A stretch of 19,037 nucleotides of DNA from Oribacterium sp. UBA3737. Its GTDB lineage: Bacteria; Bacillota_A; Clostridia; Lachnospirales; Lachnospiraceae. A program made the translations under genes and the position numbers. Below the pieces are notes generated by a model. It saw only the letters and a list, made by a program, of their open reading frames with translations, had not been told where the DNA came from and made no database searches. The stretch is taken from contig DFGZ01000162.1 of assembly GCA_002371295.1 (NCBI GenBank), positions 1-19,037 of the forward strand. Reading direction: 5' to 3'. Below are positions 1-7,367 of the stretch, piece by piece. Numbering within the stretch: position 1 is the first letter of the stretch; the number at the start of each line of letters is the position of its first letter.

Positions 1-56
1 GAGATGGTTTTGCGTTTTCCGCTCAAGTAGCATGTATCTTACTAGATAATATTCAA

Positions 57-1328
57 TCAGAATGCTGCCCCAATAATAAACTTATAAACAGGTATCACTT
101 CTATAGTAAGTCCATCTTTTGTAATCGTACGTTCTTCCTCATTAGTAACTATAATAAGGCGACGTATTCCCTTTGATTTCTCTGCAAAAGATACAAGGCT
201 CTTTGTCTCTCTGTCTTCTGCCGTTTCTAAGCTGTAGGCAACCTGAATTGCGCAGTCTTCTCCCGGAATAAAGAAATCAATATCTATTCCCGTCTGCGTG
301 GATTTGAAGTAATATACTTCTTCGCCAAACCTACGCTTTAAATATATTGCAACAGCATTCTCCAAAAGCGCTGATGGTTTATCTACAAGGAACAATGACA
401 AAATGCCATTATCATAAAAATAAAACCTTGGAGTGCTCTCTTTTTCTGCAAACTTCGAAACATAATTCCTGTTTCTGAACAGGAGGTATGCATTTTCAGC
501 GTACGAAACGTAGTCAATCATCGAATCTGTTGATGTCTTAATTCCTGTTGCTTTTACATTCCCTGCCAACGTATTGAAGGAAGTTTCATGCATTACTGTT
601 TCAGCTATTTTCTTTATCATAAGCCTGAGGGCCATCTTATTATTTACTTTTTCACGTTCTATAATGTCTCCAAGGAGAACCTTCTCATAGACACTCTTAA
701 TATATTCTCTTTTGTTGGATAAAAGCTGCGCTTCAGGAAAGCCACCACTCAAAATATATTCCTGGCATCCTCTGCGAACCTTTGCCACTTTAGACGTTGT
801 CAGAAGTGACTTTTCGTCATGAGCTATCTCCTTGTAATCCAGTGACTCACTAAGAGAAAAAGGCATGATCATTTTAGACAAATATCTGCCCCCAAGAGCC
901 TTTTCCATTTCAGAGCTAAGCATCTTAGCATTGCTTCCCGTAATGTATACGTGCTTTTTCTGATCAGCCATTCTTCTGGCAAAATGTTCCCAGCCATCAA
1001 TGATCTGAATCTCATCAAAGAAATAGTATATCTCTTTGGCATCTGTGAGCTCATAAGCAGTCTCTACGATGTCATTGAAGTCATCCTTTGAAAACTCCAA
1101 AAGTCTGTCATCCTCGAAATTGACATAAATTATCTGAGACCAGTCGCATCCTGCTTCAACAAGTTCTCTGGCTATTTTATATAAAAGTGTCGATTTTCCC
1201 GCTCGTCTAAGCCCGACAAGAATATAATTGACATTCTTTTCGAAGTCATAGTCACGTTCTATGATTTCAGTACTTTGAATTATCTCAATCTGATCAAAAA
1301 TGACCTGTTTCAATATATTATGATTCAT
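57..1328 (-). CDS. AAA_14/DUF4143-type ATPase
   Basis: The protein has about 423 residues from the ATG at 1328. Near the N-terminus there is a Walker A (GLRRAGKST, about residues 39-47), then a Walker B (YYFFDE, about 101-106), a sensor-like ITGSNAK (about 129-135) and GGRY (about 146-149). The C-terminal half resembles the DUF4143 region that usually follows AAA_14 in this family. These ATPases are very common in Clostridia, Bacteroidetes and archaea, usually as solitary mobile-looking genes; their cellular role is poorly defined. I chose the ATG at 1328 over the in-frame TTG at 1340 because GGAGG lies about 6 bases before that ATG. It has its own upstream region, with a palindrome and promoter-like elements, and shows no functional link to the synthetase genes. 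The family call is firm, the function unknown. Confidence 0.85.
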   Translation of the reverse strand: MNHNILKQVIFDQIEIIQSTEIIERDYDFEKNVNYILVGLRRAGKSTLLYKIARELVEAGCDWSQIIYVNFEDDRLLEFSKDDFNDIVETAYELTDAKEIYYFFDEIQIIDGWEHFARRMADQKKHVYITGSNAKMLSSEMEKALGGRYLSKMIMPFSLSESLDYKEIAHDEKSLLTTSKVAKVRRGCQEYILSGGFPEAQLLSNKREYIKSVYEKVLLGDIIEREKVNNKMALRLMIKKIAETVMHETSFNTLAGNVKATGIKTSTDSMIDYVSYAENAYLLFRNRNYVSKFAEKESTPRFYFYDNGILSLFLVDKPSALLENAVAIYLKRRFGEEVYYFKSTQTGIDIDFFIPGEDCAIQVAYSLETAEDRETKSLVSFAEKSKGIRRLIIVTNEEERTITKDGLTIEVIPVYKFIIGAAF

Positions 1329-1463
1329 GTCCGCCTCCAATTATCATATTGATGCGATGATCTACATTGATTTTATCGCGTACACACGATAAAATCAATG
1401 TTTTTTATCTTGTCAAAAAGACGAACATGTAATCCCACAGAACTCATATCCTTGTAACTGTGA
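1329..1463. other. Intergenic region before the ATPase gene
   Basis: It contains the palindrome with promoter-like elements (1364-1401), followed by T-rich sequence and a short AACTCA...TGAGTT inverted pair (1441-1466) of doubtful meaning. I see no RNA gene or further coding sequence. Confidence 0.4.
1364..1401. promoter_or_regulatory. Perfect palindrome with promoter-like elements both ways
   Basis: Two perfect 15-base arms (1364-1378 and 1387-1401, sequence ACATTGATTTTATCG and its complement) flank an 8-base spacer. Within the palindrome, TTGATT and TAAAAT are 17 bases apart on both strands, which is sigma-A-like spacing with good -10 similarity. The minus-strand copy would start transcription just before the ATPase ATG at 1328. 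On the plus strand the right arm runs into TTTTTT (1401-1406), so it could alternatively be a weak bidirectional or plus-strand terminator. An operator or autoregulated promoter for the ATPase gene is my preferred reading, by inference. Confidence 0.5.
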
Positions 1464-1764
1464 GTTAAACCGCAAGAGAATTGTTTTATCAAACTCCGAT
1501 TGTATCTCTCAGGTATCCCACAATTTAATGTACTATACATTCTTGAATTGGAAATTCAAGAATGCATCAACCAAGCCATTTTTAGTGTGACGGATAAAAA
1601 ATTAGACCAACTTCACGGAATCAGGTAAAATTAAAAGTTTTATTGCTCAATCTATTGCAATAATGCAAAAAAGCTATCAGGTAAAGGATCTTATTGCGAA
1701 ATCCTTTGGCAACCTCAAAGAGCGCATGTCCATTAAGGTTCTAATCAAGTTTACTTTCCAATAA
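1464..1764 (+). pseudogene. Degenerate transposase remnant (IS4-superfamily-like)
   Basis: This gap downstream of the synthetase holds plus-strand coding debris in two frames. One frame is open from 1464 to the TAA at 1626-1628 and ends in TDKKLDQLHGIR; I do not recognise it for certain. A second frame runs from about 1630 to the TAA at 1762 and contains KDLIAKSFGNLKERMS, the sequence type found near the C-terminal catalytic Glu region of IS4-superfamily transposases. Aligned to the Y-2-R-3-E-6-K signature it reads Y-2-K-3-A-6-K, so the catalytic Glu is replaced by Ala. The remnant's end runs 24 bases into the 3' end of the minus-strand synthetase, placing an old insertion junction close to 1740. 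It is not functional: no start, broken frame, lost catalytic residue. Confidence 0.55.
1538..1564. repeat. 12-bp inverted repeat (hairpin)
   Basis: CATTCTTGAATT and its exact complement are separated by three bases. Neither side is followed by a T-run, so it is not a standard intrinsic terminator for the synthetase gene ending at 1741. It lies inside a degenerate coding remnant and may be accidental or a leftover of an insertion-sequence end. Confidence 0.4.
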
Positions 1765-4674
1765 TTCCTGTGTCCTATTAAGTATCCTGTCTATACATTC
1801 CTCATCCCAGAGGTCTACGTCAGGATGCATCAGAAGGTGTATTCCCTCCTCGTCCTCCCATAAGAATTCTCCAATTTCAAATTGATTATAGGAAGGAGTT
1901 TCGAAGTATATGTATTTTTCCTTCACTAAATGTTCAGGGAATATCTGACCCACAATATAGGGTGCTATCATAGGCGGCTGTTCCATCCCAAAGCATTCTC
2001 TGAAGATTACCCTTTCCTGCAAAAAGCCGTATTGATCTGCCTTTAAGTAGGATTGCATAAAATCTCTTTCTGAGTCTGTCTTTTTTATCCTTACAGGAAC
2101 TGTGTTCACAATGCATCCCAGCATTTTGTCCATTCCCTCCAGCGGAAGGCTTCTTCCAGAAATTCCCAGGGGAGCAACAATATCTTCCTGTCCAAGAACT
2201 TCCATGATCGCTCTGGCATATTGGCACAAAACAAAGGCCGAGATAGAGATAGTCTGCCTGCGGCAAAAATCCTTTACTTTTTCCGCCTTTTCACCGCTCA
2301 TGCAATATCTGTACGTCTTATAATGTGGAGTGCCGGTAGATGCAGGGTTCTTGGGAACACAAGTAACATTCGTACCATGAAGATACTGTTTCCAAAACTC
2401 TGTAGCTGCGCTTCTTGCCGCTTCATCTGCAGTGTACTCAAGGTATTCAATGTAGTTATCGCTCTCTGATAGTTCCTCTTTTGTCAAAAACTCCTGAAAC
2501 AGGAGCTTTTCTCCGACAGCATCCACCACTCTGTGATCAAAGCGTATACAAAGTACAGTCTTATCCTCATGTGTTCTTATTGCCAACACAAACAGAAGAT
2601 CCTCTGGGTCAGGATTAGAAAACAGAAGCTGCGACCTCATGGAGACAATCTTTCTCTGACTGTCCGAGATCTCATCTGTACCATTTCCCCTGTCTCTGAT
2701 ATCCATGTACTCATATCTGATCGGACGGGTCTTTAAAACCTTTGTATAAATAACGCCTTCATCCTCCAGGAAGCTACTGCGCAGAGCAGAGTGAAGCTTT
2801 GGCATAATTTCTGCCTTCTGCTTAAGTTCGTCTTCTTCAATACCTCTGTATGCAACGATATTGGCGACCACCTGCAGATTGTTCCTGACCCAGAAAGTCT
2901 GCATATCAGTACACTCCACCAGTTTTGAGGTGTTTTTCTTTTCCTTATGATATCTCTTTCTCCTTCGAAGCTTGGCAGCTATATCCTCAAGAGTAAGCGA
3001 AGTGATAAAATCCTCAATACTGAGGCTGTATCCGGCTTCTGAAAGCTCATTTATGAGGAGTACGGCATTTAAAGAATCCATACCAAGAGCCATGAGATTT
3101 GAGTCAGCAGTAAGGTCATCTGCTGCCATACCAAGGAGCTCCGCGGCCTTTCTTGCTATCAGCATTTCAACCTCAGTCAGGGTCCTGTTGTTGCTTATGC
3201 AGGTATATTCAATCTTGCGGTTTTTAAGGTTGGTATAATCCACCTTACCGTTAGTATTAAGGGGCAGCGCGTCCAGCCTTATGAAATACACAGGTATCAT
3301 ATACGCAGGCATAAATCCCATCATGAAGCCCCTTAAATCCTTAAGGTCCACATCCCTGTCGTGTTCTCCCTCATAATAGGCCACCAGGATGTCATTATCA
3401 TTTTTTCCCTTTGTAATTATGGCGCAGACATTTCTGACTGCGGGATGCTGCTTCATTACCGCCTCAATTTCCGGCAGTTCTACTCTCTGGCCATGATATT
3501 TCACCATCCTGTCATTTCTTCCGGCGAGATGGATAATACCTTTCTCATCAACAAAGCCCATGTCACCGGTCCTGACATACCTCACCCCATTCAGCGTAAT
3601 ATTCTTTTCATCGAATATACCGGCAGACTTTTTGTCATCTCCAAGAAGATAGCCGGCAAAAAGAGATGGCGTATTAACCACCAGTTCTCCTCTCTCCCCT
3701 TTAGGCAGGATCTCGCCGTCTTCATTTACAGAAACCACAGAAACACCGGGAGAGATCACCATACCCTGGCCATCCCTGATATTCTGCCAGCCGATTCCAA
3801 AAGTCTCTGTCTGCCCAAAAACAGTTATGATGGAACCGGTAAATTCGTTAATCTCCAGGAGTCTGTGTCTAAGTGCCTCGGGAATAGGCTCAGCAAAAAA
3901 TCCCAGGCAGCTGACGTTTTTCATTGCCTTGCAAAATCTCTCATCTTCGAGATACATGTTCAGCTGCGACGGGAGGATAGCCATCAGGCAGTTTTCATTA
4001 TTTTCAAGATATTCTGAGGTGTTCAGAATCGATGCCTGTTCATCCTCATCCAGAAGTATCAGCTTTTTTCCATTAAGAAGTGCAACCGGATATTCATAGT
4101 GGTAGGCCACAACAAAGCCATGATTAAGCCTTGCTATGACATTTTCAAATCTTTTGGGAATTATTCCTGTAGACTCAATTTCCTCAGGGAACTGGGTAAA
4201 AAGAGCTTCAACTGACCTCTGGTCCTGTAAAACCCCTTTTGGTGTCCCTGTAGAGCCTGAGGTATATAGCACGATGGCAGGATCACTCTCACCCGCCATT
4301 TCAGGCAAAAAACCTCTCCCCATACCCAGAGCATCACTCATCAGCTCTTTATACAAAAGATCTGTCACAACCATAATGGCACCTGAGCTGTCTATTACAC
4401 TCTCAAGTCTCTTTTCAGGAAAATCAGAAACAATCGGTACCAGACCGGCTCCGCTCTTCAAAATGCCGAACATAGCCACGACCATTTCTACGCTTCGCTT
4501 CATATGTAGAACAACGTTTTTTTCGGGACCAACATTCTTTTGGGAAAGTGCATATGCAAAATCATCCGTCAGAGAGTCAAACTCGTTGTAGGACAGGCTT
4601 GTATAAGCGCTTTGTATTGCTGTCCCTTCAAAGACTCCTCTTTTTGATAAAACAGTTTTCTGAATTGTAGCCAT
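1741..4674 (-). CDS. NRPS-like synthetase, A-T-C (third synthetase)
   Basis: This 977-residue protein carries three domains in the order adenylation, carrier, condensation-like. Adenylation (about 1-490) shows the ATP-binding loop YTSGSTGTPKG (137-147), GQTETFG (about 287-293), RTGD (368-371), GRNDRMVKYHGQRVE (about 385-399) and the catalytic Lys in NTNGK (Lys477). The carrier has the phosphopantetheine Ser534 in LGMDSL. The condensation-like region (about 590-977) carries DHRVVDA (713-719) instead of HHxxxDG: the catalytic second His and the Asp are kept, the first His and the Gly are not. I chose the ATG at 4674 over the in-frame TTG at 4695 because the resulting N-terminus (MATIQKTVL) parallels that of the first synthetase and a GGAAAG tract precedes it. 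There is no thioesterase. The residue aligned with the amino-group-binding Asp235 of GrsA appears to be Val, so the substrate may not be a normal alpha-amino acid. It is separated from the main operon by mobile-element debris and probably has its own promoter. Confidence 0.9.
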   Translation of the reverse strand: MATIQKTVLSKRGVFEGTAIQSAYTSLSYNEFDSLTDDFAYALSQKNVGPEKNVVLHMKRSVEMVVAMFGILKSGAGLVPIVSDFPEKRLESVIDSSGAIMVVTDLLYKELMSDALGMGRGFLPEMAGESDPAIVLYTSGSTGTPKGVLQDQRSVEALFTQFPEEIESTGIIPKRFENVIARLNHGFVVAYHYEYPVALLNGKKLILLDEDEQASILNTSEYLENNENCLMAILPSQLNMYLEDERFCKAMKNVSCLGFFAEPIPEALRHRLLEINEFTGSIITVFGQTETFGIGWQNIRDGQGMVISPGVSVVSVNEDGEILPKGERGELVVNTPSLFAGYLLGDDKKSAGIFDEKNITLNGVRYVRTGDMGFVDEKGIIHLAGRNDRMVKYHGQRVELPEIEAVMKQHPAVRNVCAIITKGKNDNDILVAYYEGEHDRDVDLKDLRGFMMGFMPAYMIPVYFIRLDALPLNTNGKVDYTNLKNRKIEYTCISNNRTLTEVEMLIARKAAELLGMAADDLTADSNLMALGMDSLNAVLLINELSEAGYSLSIEDFITSLTLEDIAAKLRRRKRYHKEKKNTSKLVECTDMQTFWVRNNLQVVANIVAYRGIEEDELKQKAEIMPKLHSALRSSFLEDEGVIYTKVLKTRPIRYEYMDIRDRGNGTDEISDSQRKIVSMRSQLLFSNPDPEDLLFVLAIRTHEDKTVLCIRFDHRVVDAVGEKLLFQEFLTKEELSESDNYIEYLEYTADEAARSAATEFWKQYLHGTNVTCVPKNPASTGTPHYKTYRYCMSGEKAEKVKDFCRRQTISISAFVLCQYARAIMEVLGQEDIVAPLGISGRSLPLEGMDKMLGCIVNTVPVRIKKTDSERDFMQSYLKADQYGFLQERVIFRECFGMEQPPMIAPYIVGQIFPEHLVKEKYIYFETPSYNQFEIGEFLWEDEEGIHLLMHPDVDLWDEECIDRILNRTQELLESKLD

Positions 4675-4695
4675 TTCTTTCCACTTTCCTTTCAA

Positions 4696-4724
4696 AGATT
4701 ATGATTGTAAGATAAAAGCAACAA
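4696..4724 (-). promoter_or_regulatory. Possible promoter for the third synthetase
   Basis: On the minus strand TTGTTG (4719-4724) and TAATCT (4696-4701) are 17 bases apart, about 22 bases before the ATG at 4674. A better-matching -10, TACAAT (4704-4709), overlaps but lacks a good -35. The main operon ends 1.5 kb upstream with an insertion element between, so a local promoter is expected; which hexamers are used is a guess. Confidence 0.3.
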
Positions 4725-4757
4725 AATTTCGTTTAAATATGTGGGGTAATGAATCAT

Positions 4758-4780
4758 ATGAAATCAGAGCATTCTTTTGA
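4758..4780 (+). pseudogene. Possible 5' stub of a plus-strand gene cut by the IS
   Basis: An ATG (4758; in-frame alternative at 4749) with GGGG about 11 bases before it opens a plus-strand frame reading MKSEHSF before the insertion element begins at 4781. It lies divergent from the third synthetase and points at the acyltransferase fragment on the far side of the element. It could be the start of that same gene with most of the N-terminal half lost, or a chance ATG. Too short to decide. Confidence 0.2.
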
Positions 4781-4810
4781 AACCCTAAAGTCGTTAAATG
4801 TGTACTCAAA
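4781..4810. repeat. Left terminal inverted repeat of the deleted IS
   Basis: It reads inward AACCCTAAAGTCGT and then diverges slightly before a shared TACTCAAA. It matches the inverted copy at 5547-5576 at 25 of 30 positions with no gap. The transposase TGA lies immediately inside it (4811-4813). Confidence 0.8.
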
Positions 4811-5560
4811 TCAGCGTTCCTGATTAAGACCTATCTTTTCCAGATAAAGCGCATCACAAGAGGTGACCGCTGTATTCCACCTGCGGTTGCGCAGCTTTGT
4901 AGATACCTCGACCTGCTCGATTGTGTCAAACCACTGCAGCTGAAGATATAAAGGTGTATTGTTAACCCAGGTTCTTAGCTTTTTGGTGGTCTTGAGAGCC
5001 TCGCTTTTCAAATCACCGCTGTTAATTTCACTGTCAAGAACAGCCTTTAGCTTACGTATTTCTTCGCTGAAATACTCGTAATAGCACAGCGAGACGAACT
5101 GTACAAACATACGGCCTCTCAGAGTGTCTGTGTACCATACTCTTGCTCGGGTGCCGTCGGCATGCTGTTTCTCTGCTTCAAAGAAAGACTCTATGGTCTC
5201 TCTTTTACGATACTTGCGCAGACACTCAAACGGATCCTTTTCTTTGTTGGAGACAAGCGCAAAGTATCCGTGATATTTATTGGCATCCTTGATGGCTTTA
5301 TTGTTGGCAGTTGCAGTTATTTTGCCACCCCATCGTTTGACTGTGAAATACTTGTTCGCTTTTTCCTGTGCAGCAGGAGACAGATCATCAACGACTATTC
5401 CACTCTCCAGCAAGGTTTTAAGCTCATAAAGATCATCATCAAGAGCTGTTTTATCGTCAGTCTGCCTGAATTTGTTGAAATATATATGCAGATATATCCT
5501 GCGCTTGCGCCATGTGGCAAAGTAATATAAATGAGTAAATAATCGTTTTGAGTAACTAAT
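4811..5560 (-). pseudogene. Transposase C-terminal fragment (IS4 superfamily, DDE)
   Basis: About 249 codons stay open up to 5560, with no ATG; the first alternative start is a TTG at 5413. The segment contains an exact Y-2-R-3-E-6-K signature (YRKRETIESFFEAEK), so the last catalytic acid of the DDE triad is kept, followed by a conserved MFVQFVSL stretch. Upstream, the extra open frame reads YYFATWRKRRIYLHIYF before a stop within the right terminal repeat. The first two catalytic Asp regions and the DNA-binding N-terminus are missing. Family assignment is good; IS1634-like is the closest type I recognise. Not functional by itself. Confidence 0.75.
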
Positions 5561-5576
5561 TTACGACTTTAGGGTT
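5547..5576. repeat. Right terminal inverted repeat of the deleted IS
   Basis: On the minus strand it starts AACCCTAAAGTCGT from 5576 inward and mirrors 4781-4810. The host reading frame on the plus strand becomes open right at its outer edge (5574 onward). Confidence 0.8.
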
Positions 5577-6212
5577 AATAAAAGCCGCATCGGCTTTGTA
5601 AAAAACGATAATTCTCTTTCCATCGAAAGCGCCAGAAAAGAAGGCGATACCATATCGGAGGACGAATTTACCGATATTCTCTCACTTCCAATCCCCGGGG
5701 ATGGAGAACTTAACGTCGCAAAATACATAAAAAAGAGCTTTGACAACAAAAACATCATGTCTGTATATACAAAAAAACAGGATTACTCAGCCAACAGATG
5801 GCTTGCTGTATCAGAGGCCGACCTACTTGCGACCTGTAAAAGAACCGGCAATACTCCCAGCACTCTTTTGGCTTTTCTCTATTCAAAGGCGCTAAAAAGC
5901 ATTTATCCCGACTCGGCAGAAGATATTATGTGCTCACTTGCAGTGTCACTTCGAAGCGATTTCGACAACTCGAAGACTATGCAGAATTCTGCCCTGTTCA
6001 CTAACCTTAAGATAACGGACAGGGTCCTGAACATGCCTGACGAAAAAGCCGGCACAGTACTTAGAGGACAGCTCCTTCTTGGCTGCGATCCTTCCATCAT
6101 GTCTTTTACCAAAAACTATATGCAAAAGACCTACAACGCACTGGAAAGTATTCCCTTCTTTTGGGCAAGAAGAGCTGTTGGCCCAACCCATGTCAAGGGC
6201 GTAAAGTCATGA
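5574..6212 (+). pseudogene. C-terminal half of a condensation/acyltransferase-like protein
   Basis: A plus-strand frame is open without interruption from the IS edge to TGA at 6212, about 212 codons; the internal ATG at 5757 is not a credible start since coding-type sequence continues upstream of it. The segment RWLAVSEADLLATCKRTGN and the following FLYSKALKSIYP...CSLAVSLRSDF aligns by eye with the C-terminal subdomain of the condensation-like domains in this window (for example PFVYILYRYANALI...VFYITSSGR in the first synthetase). The half carrying HHxxxDG is missing, and the C-terminal end is also shorter than expected, so both ends may be lost. It is the only cluster-related coding sequence on the plus strand. 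It ends 6 bases from the stop codon of the convergent methyltransferase gene. Confidence 0.6.
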
Positions 6213-6218
6213 AAAAAA

Positions 6219-7367
6219 TCATAATGCGTAAAGTGACAGTTCAGATGGCGCCCACTGATTTCCGTGACTTCTTAAGTAGTATCTGTAATCGTCCCTTATG
6301 CTGCTTATAAGCCGGGGTATCTCATAAATATCACGGTTACTGTGATACACACTTACAGCAAGTCTTGGCCTGTCATTTAAAATGTGCTCTCGCGCTCCTT
6401 TGATGGCGCTCTTTTCCGCCCCTTCTATGTCCATCTTAAGGAAGGTGATCTTTTCCTTTATATCCTCATCAAGGGTTACCACCTCAACTTCCTCGCCCTC
6501 ATTTCCTGTGAGCCTGTTGGCGGTTTTCCTTACGTCAGAAGAAGTAAGATGCATGATCCCGGGGCTATCTGAAACTCCGTAGTTCCTGATTTCGATATCC
6601 TTAAAGAGCTTAAGGTTATCCTTCATTTTCTCAACTGATCCGCTTGTAATCTCATAGCAGTAGATCTTTTTGTATTTTCCGATATTGTTCGCGTAATCTG
6701 TCACAGTATCGCCTATGTATGCTCCAAGATCCACTATCACTTCATCGCCTGAAAAAGAAAATACATCCGGATCAAAATAATCCACAAAGCAGTTTTCTTT
6801 CATACCAGTAATGAGGCTAATATCAAAGTTGATCCAATTATTTAGCATATTTGAAAGAACTCTTTTTGACCTGTAGTCGCATAGCCTTTCATAGAGCCAG
6901 ATCAGATCCTGCCTGTGTTCTTTAAGGATACATATTCTCTCTTTAGTGGCCGGTCCCACTTCATCACCACTTCCCAGTTCGCCCCAAAAGTGGGAAAAGT
7001 CGTGATAGAACTTGATGTACCTTTGCCTTGTGACTTCATCCAGCTTTAGAAAAGACTTTTTTGAAAAGCTCTCAAGATCCTTTTCATCAAGCATCTCAGA
7101 AAGCATGATCACACCGTAAAAATCCCTGTCTATCTGATTCTTTCTCTGTAGCTGCTCTTTCACAAAAGTCCCTATCCTTGACTGCCACTGGTTTTTTGTG
7201 GTTATTCCCTGCAGGTCAGGTTGTCCGAAAAGGACAATATTAATGCCTTTTACAGAGTCCCTTAGATCAGCATTCATCTCATCGATTGCAGTATCAGGAC
7301 TATCCGTATTGTCCTTGATTATCTTTTCGATAAGCGGCATTATCCTCTCATATTCCTGATAGTTCAT
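6219..7367 (-). CDS. FkbM-family SAM-dependent methyltransferase
   Basis: A 382-residue protein. The C-terminal half (about 205-382) has the SAM-binding glycine loop VDLGAYIGDT (212-221), an acidic residue after the second strand (YCYEIT, about 236-241) and the FkbM-type FLKMDIEGAE (309-318) followed by RPRLAVSVYH. FkbM enzymes usually O-methylate a hydroxyl or sugar of a natural product or glycan. The first 200 residues are not part of the standard catalytic fold; they are mostly charged and helical with a Rossmann-like INIVLFGQPD near 42-51, suggesting an extra domain. The ATG overlaps the preceding gene's TGA by 4 bases (7364-7367), so it is co-translated with the glycosyltransferase-synthetase fusion and probably acts on the same product. 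Last gene of the coupled operon. Confidence 0.85.
   Translation of the reverse strand: MNYQEYERIMPLIEKIIKDNTDSPDTAIDEMNADLRDSVKGINIVLFGQPDLQGITTKNQWQSRIGTFVKEQLQRKNQIDRDFYGVIMLSEMLDEKDLESFSKKSFLKLDEVTRQRYIKFYHDFSHFWGELGSGDEVGPATKERICILKEHRQDLIWLYERLCDYRSKRVLSNMLNNWINFDISLITGMKENCFVDYFDPDVFSFSGDEVIVDLGAYIGDTVTDYANNIGKYKKIYCYEITSGSVEKMKDNLKLFKDIEIRNYGVSDSPGIMHLTSSDVRKTANRLTGNEGEEVEVVTLDEDIKEKITFLKMDIEGAEKSAIKGAREHILNDRPRLAVSVYHSNRDIYEIPRLISSIRDDYRYYLRSHGNQWAPSELSLYAL

Larger units (their letters stand above)
4781..5576. mobile_element. Internally deleted IS4-superfamily element, 796 bp
   Basis: Both ends are present: 4781-4810 and 5547-5576 are inverted copies matching at 25 of 30 positions, the outer 14 bases AACCCTAAAGTCGT being identical. 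Between them lies only the C-terminal part of a transposase on the minus strand, its stop codon directly inside the left repeat. A full element of this kind is typically 1.5-2 kb, so roughly half or more is missing, including the start of the transposase. Flanking bases (TTTGA on the left, AATAA on the right) show no target-site duplication, which suggests an adjacent deletion or recombination after insertion. It could still be mobilised in trans by a complete relative. Confidence 0.8.

Noticed and set aside
1538..1564. Intrinsic terminator for the third synthetase
   Set aside because: The hairpin is strong but is followed by TATAGTAC on the minus strand, without a T-run.
3361..4017. A 218-codon open frame on the plus strand
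   Set aside because: It lies wholly opposite the adenylation domain of the third synthetase, whose motifs are clear; the plus-strand product shows no recognisable domain.
5757..6212. A stand-alone 151-residue gene starting at the ATG at 5757
   Set aside because: The same frame is open for 61 more codons upstream, with protein-like sequence up to the IS edge, and there is no good ribosome binding site before 5757. A gene fragment is the better explanation.
6195..6235. Terminator between the methyltransferase and the convergent fragment
   Set aside because: There is an A-run or T-run but no convincing stem beside it.
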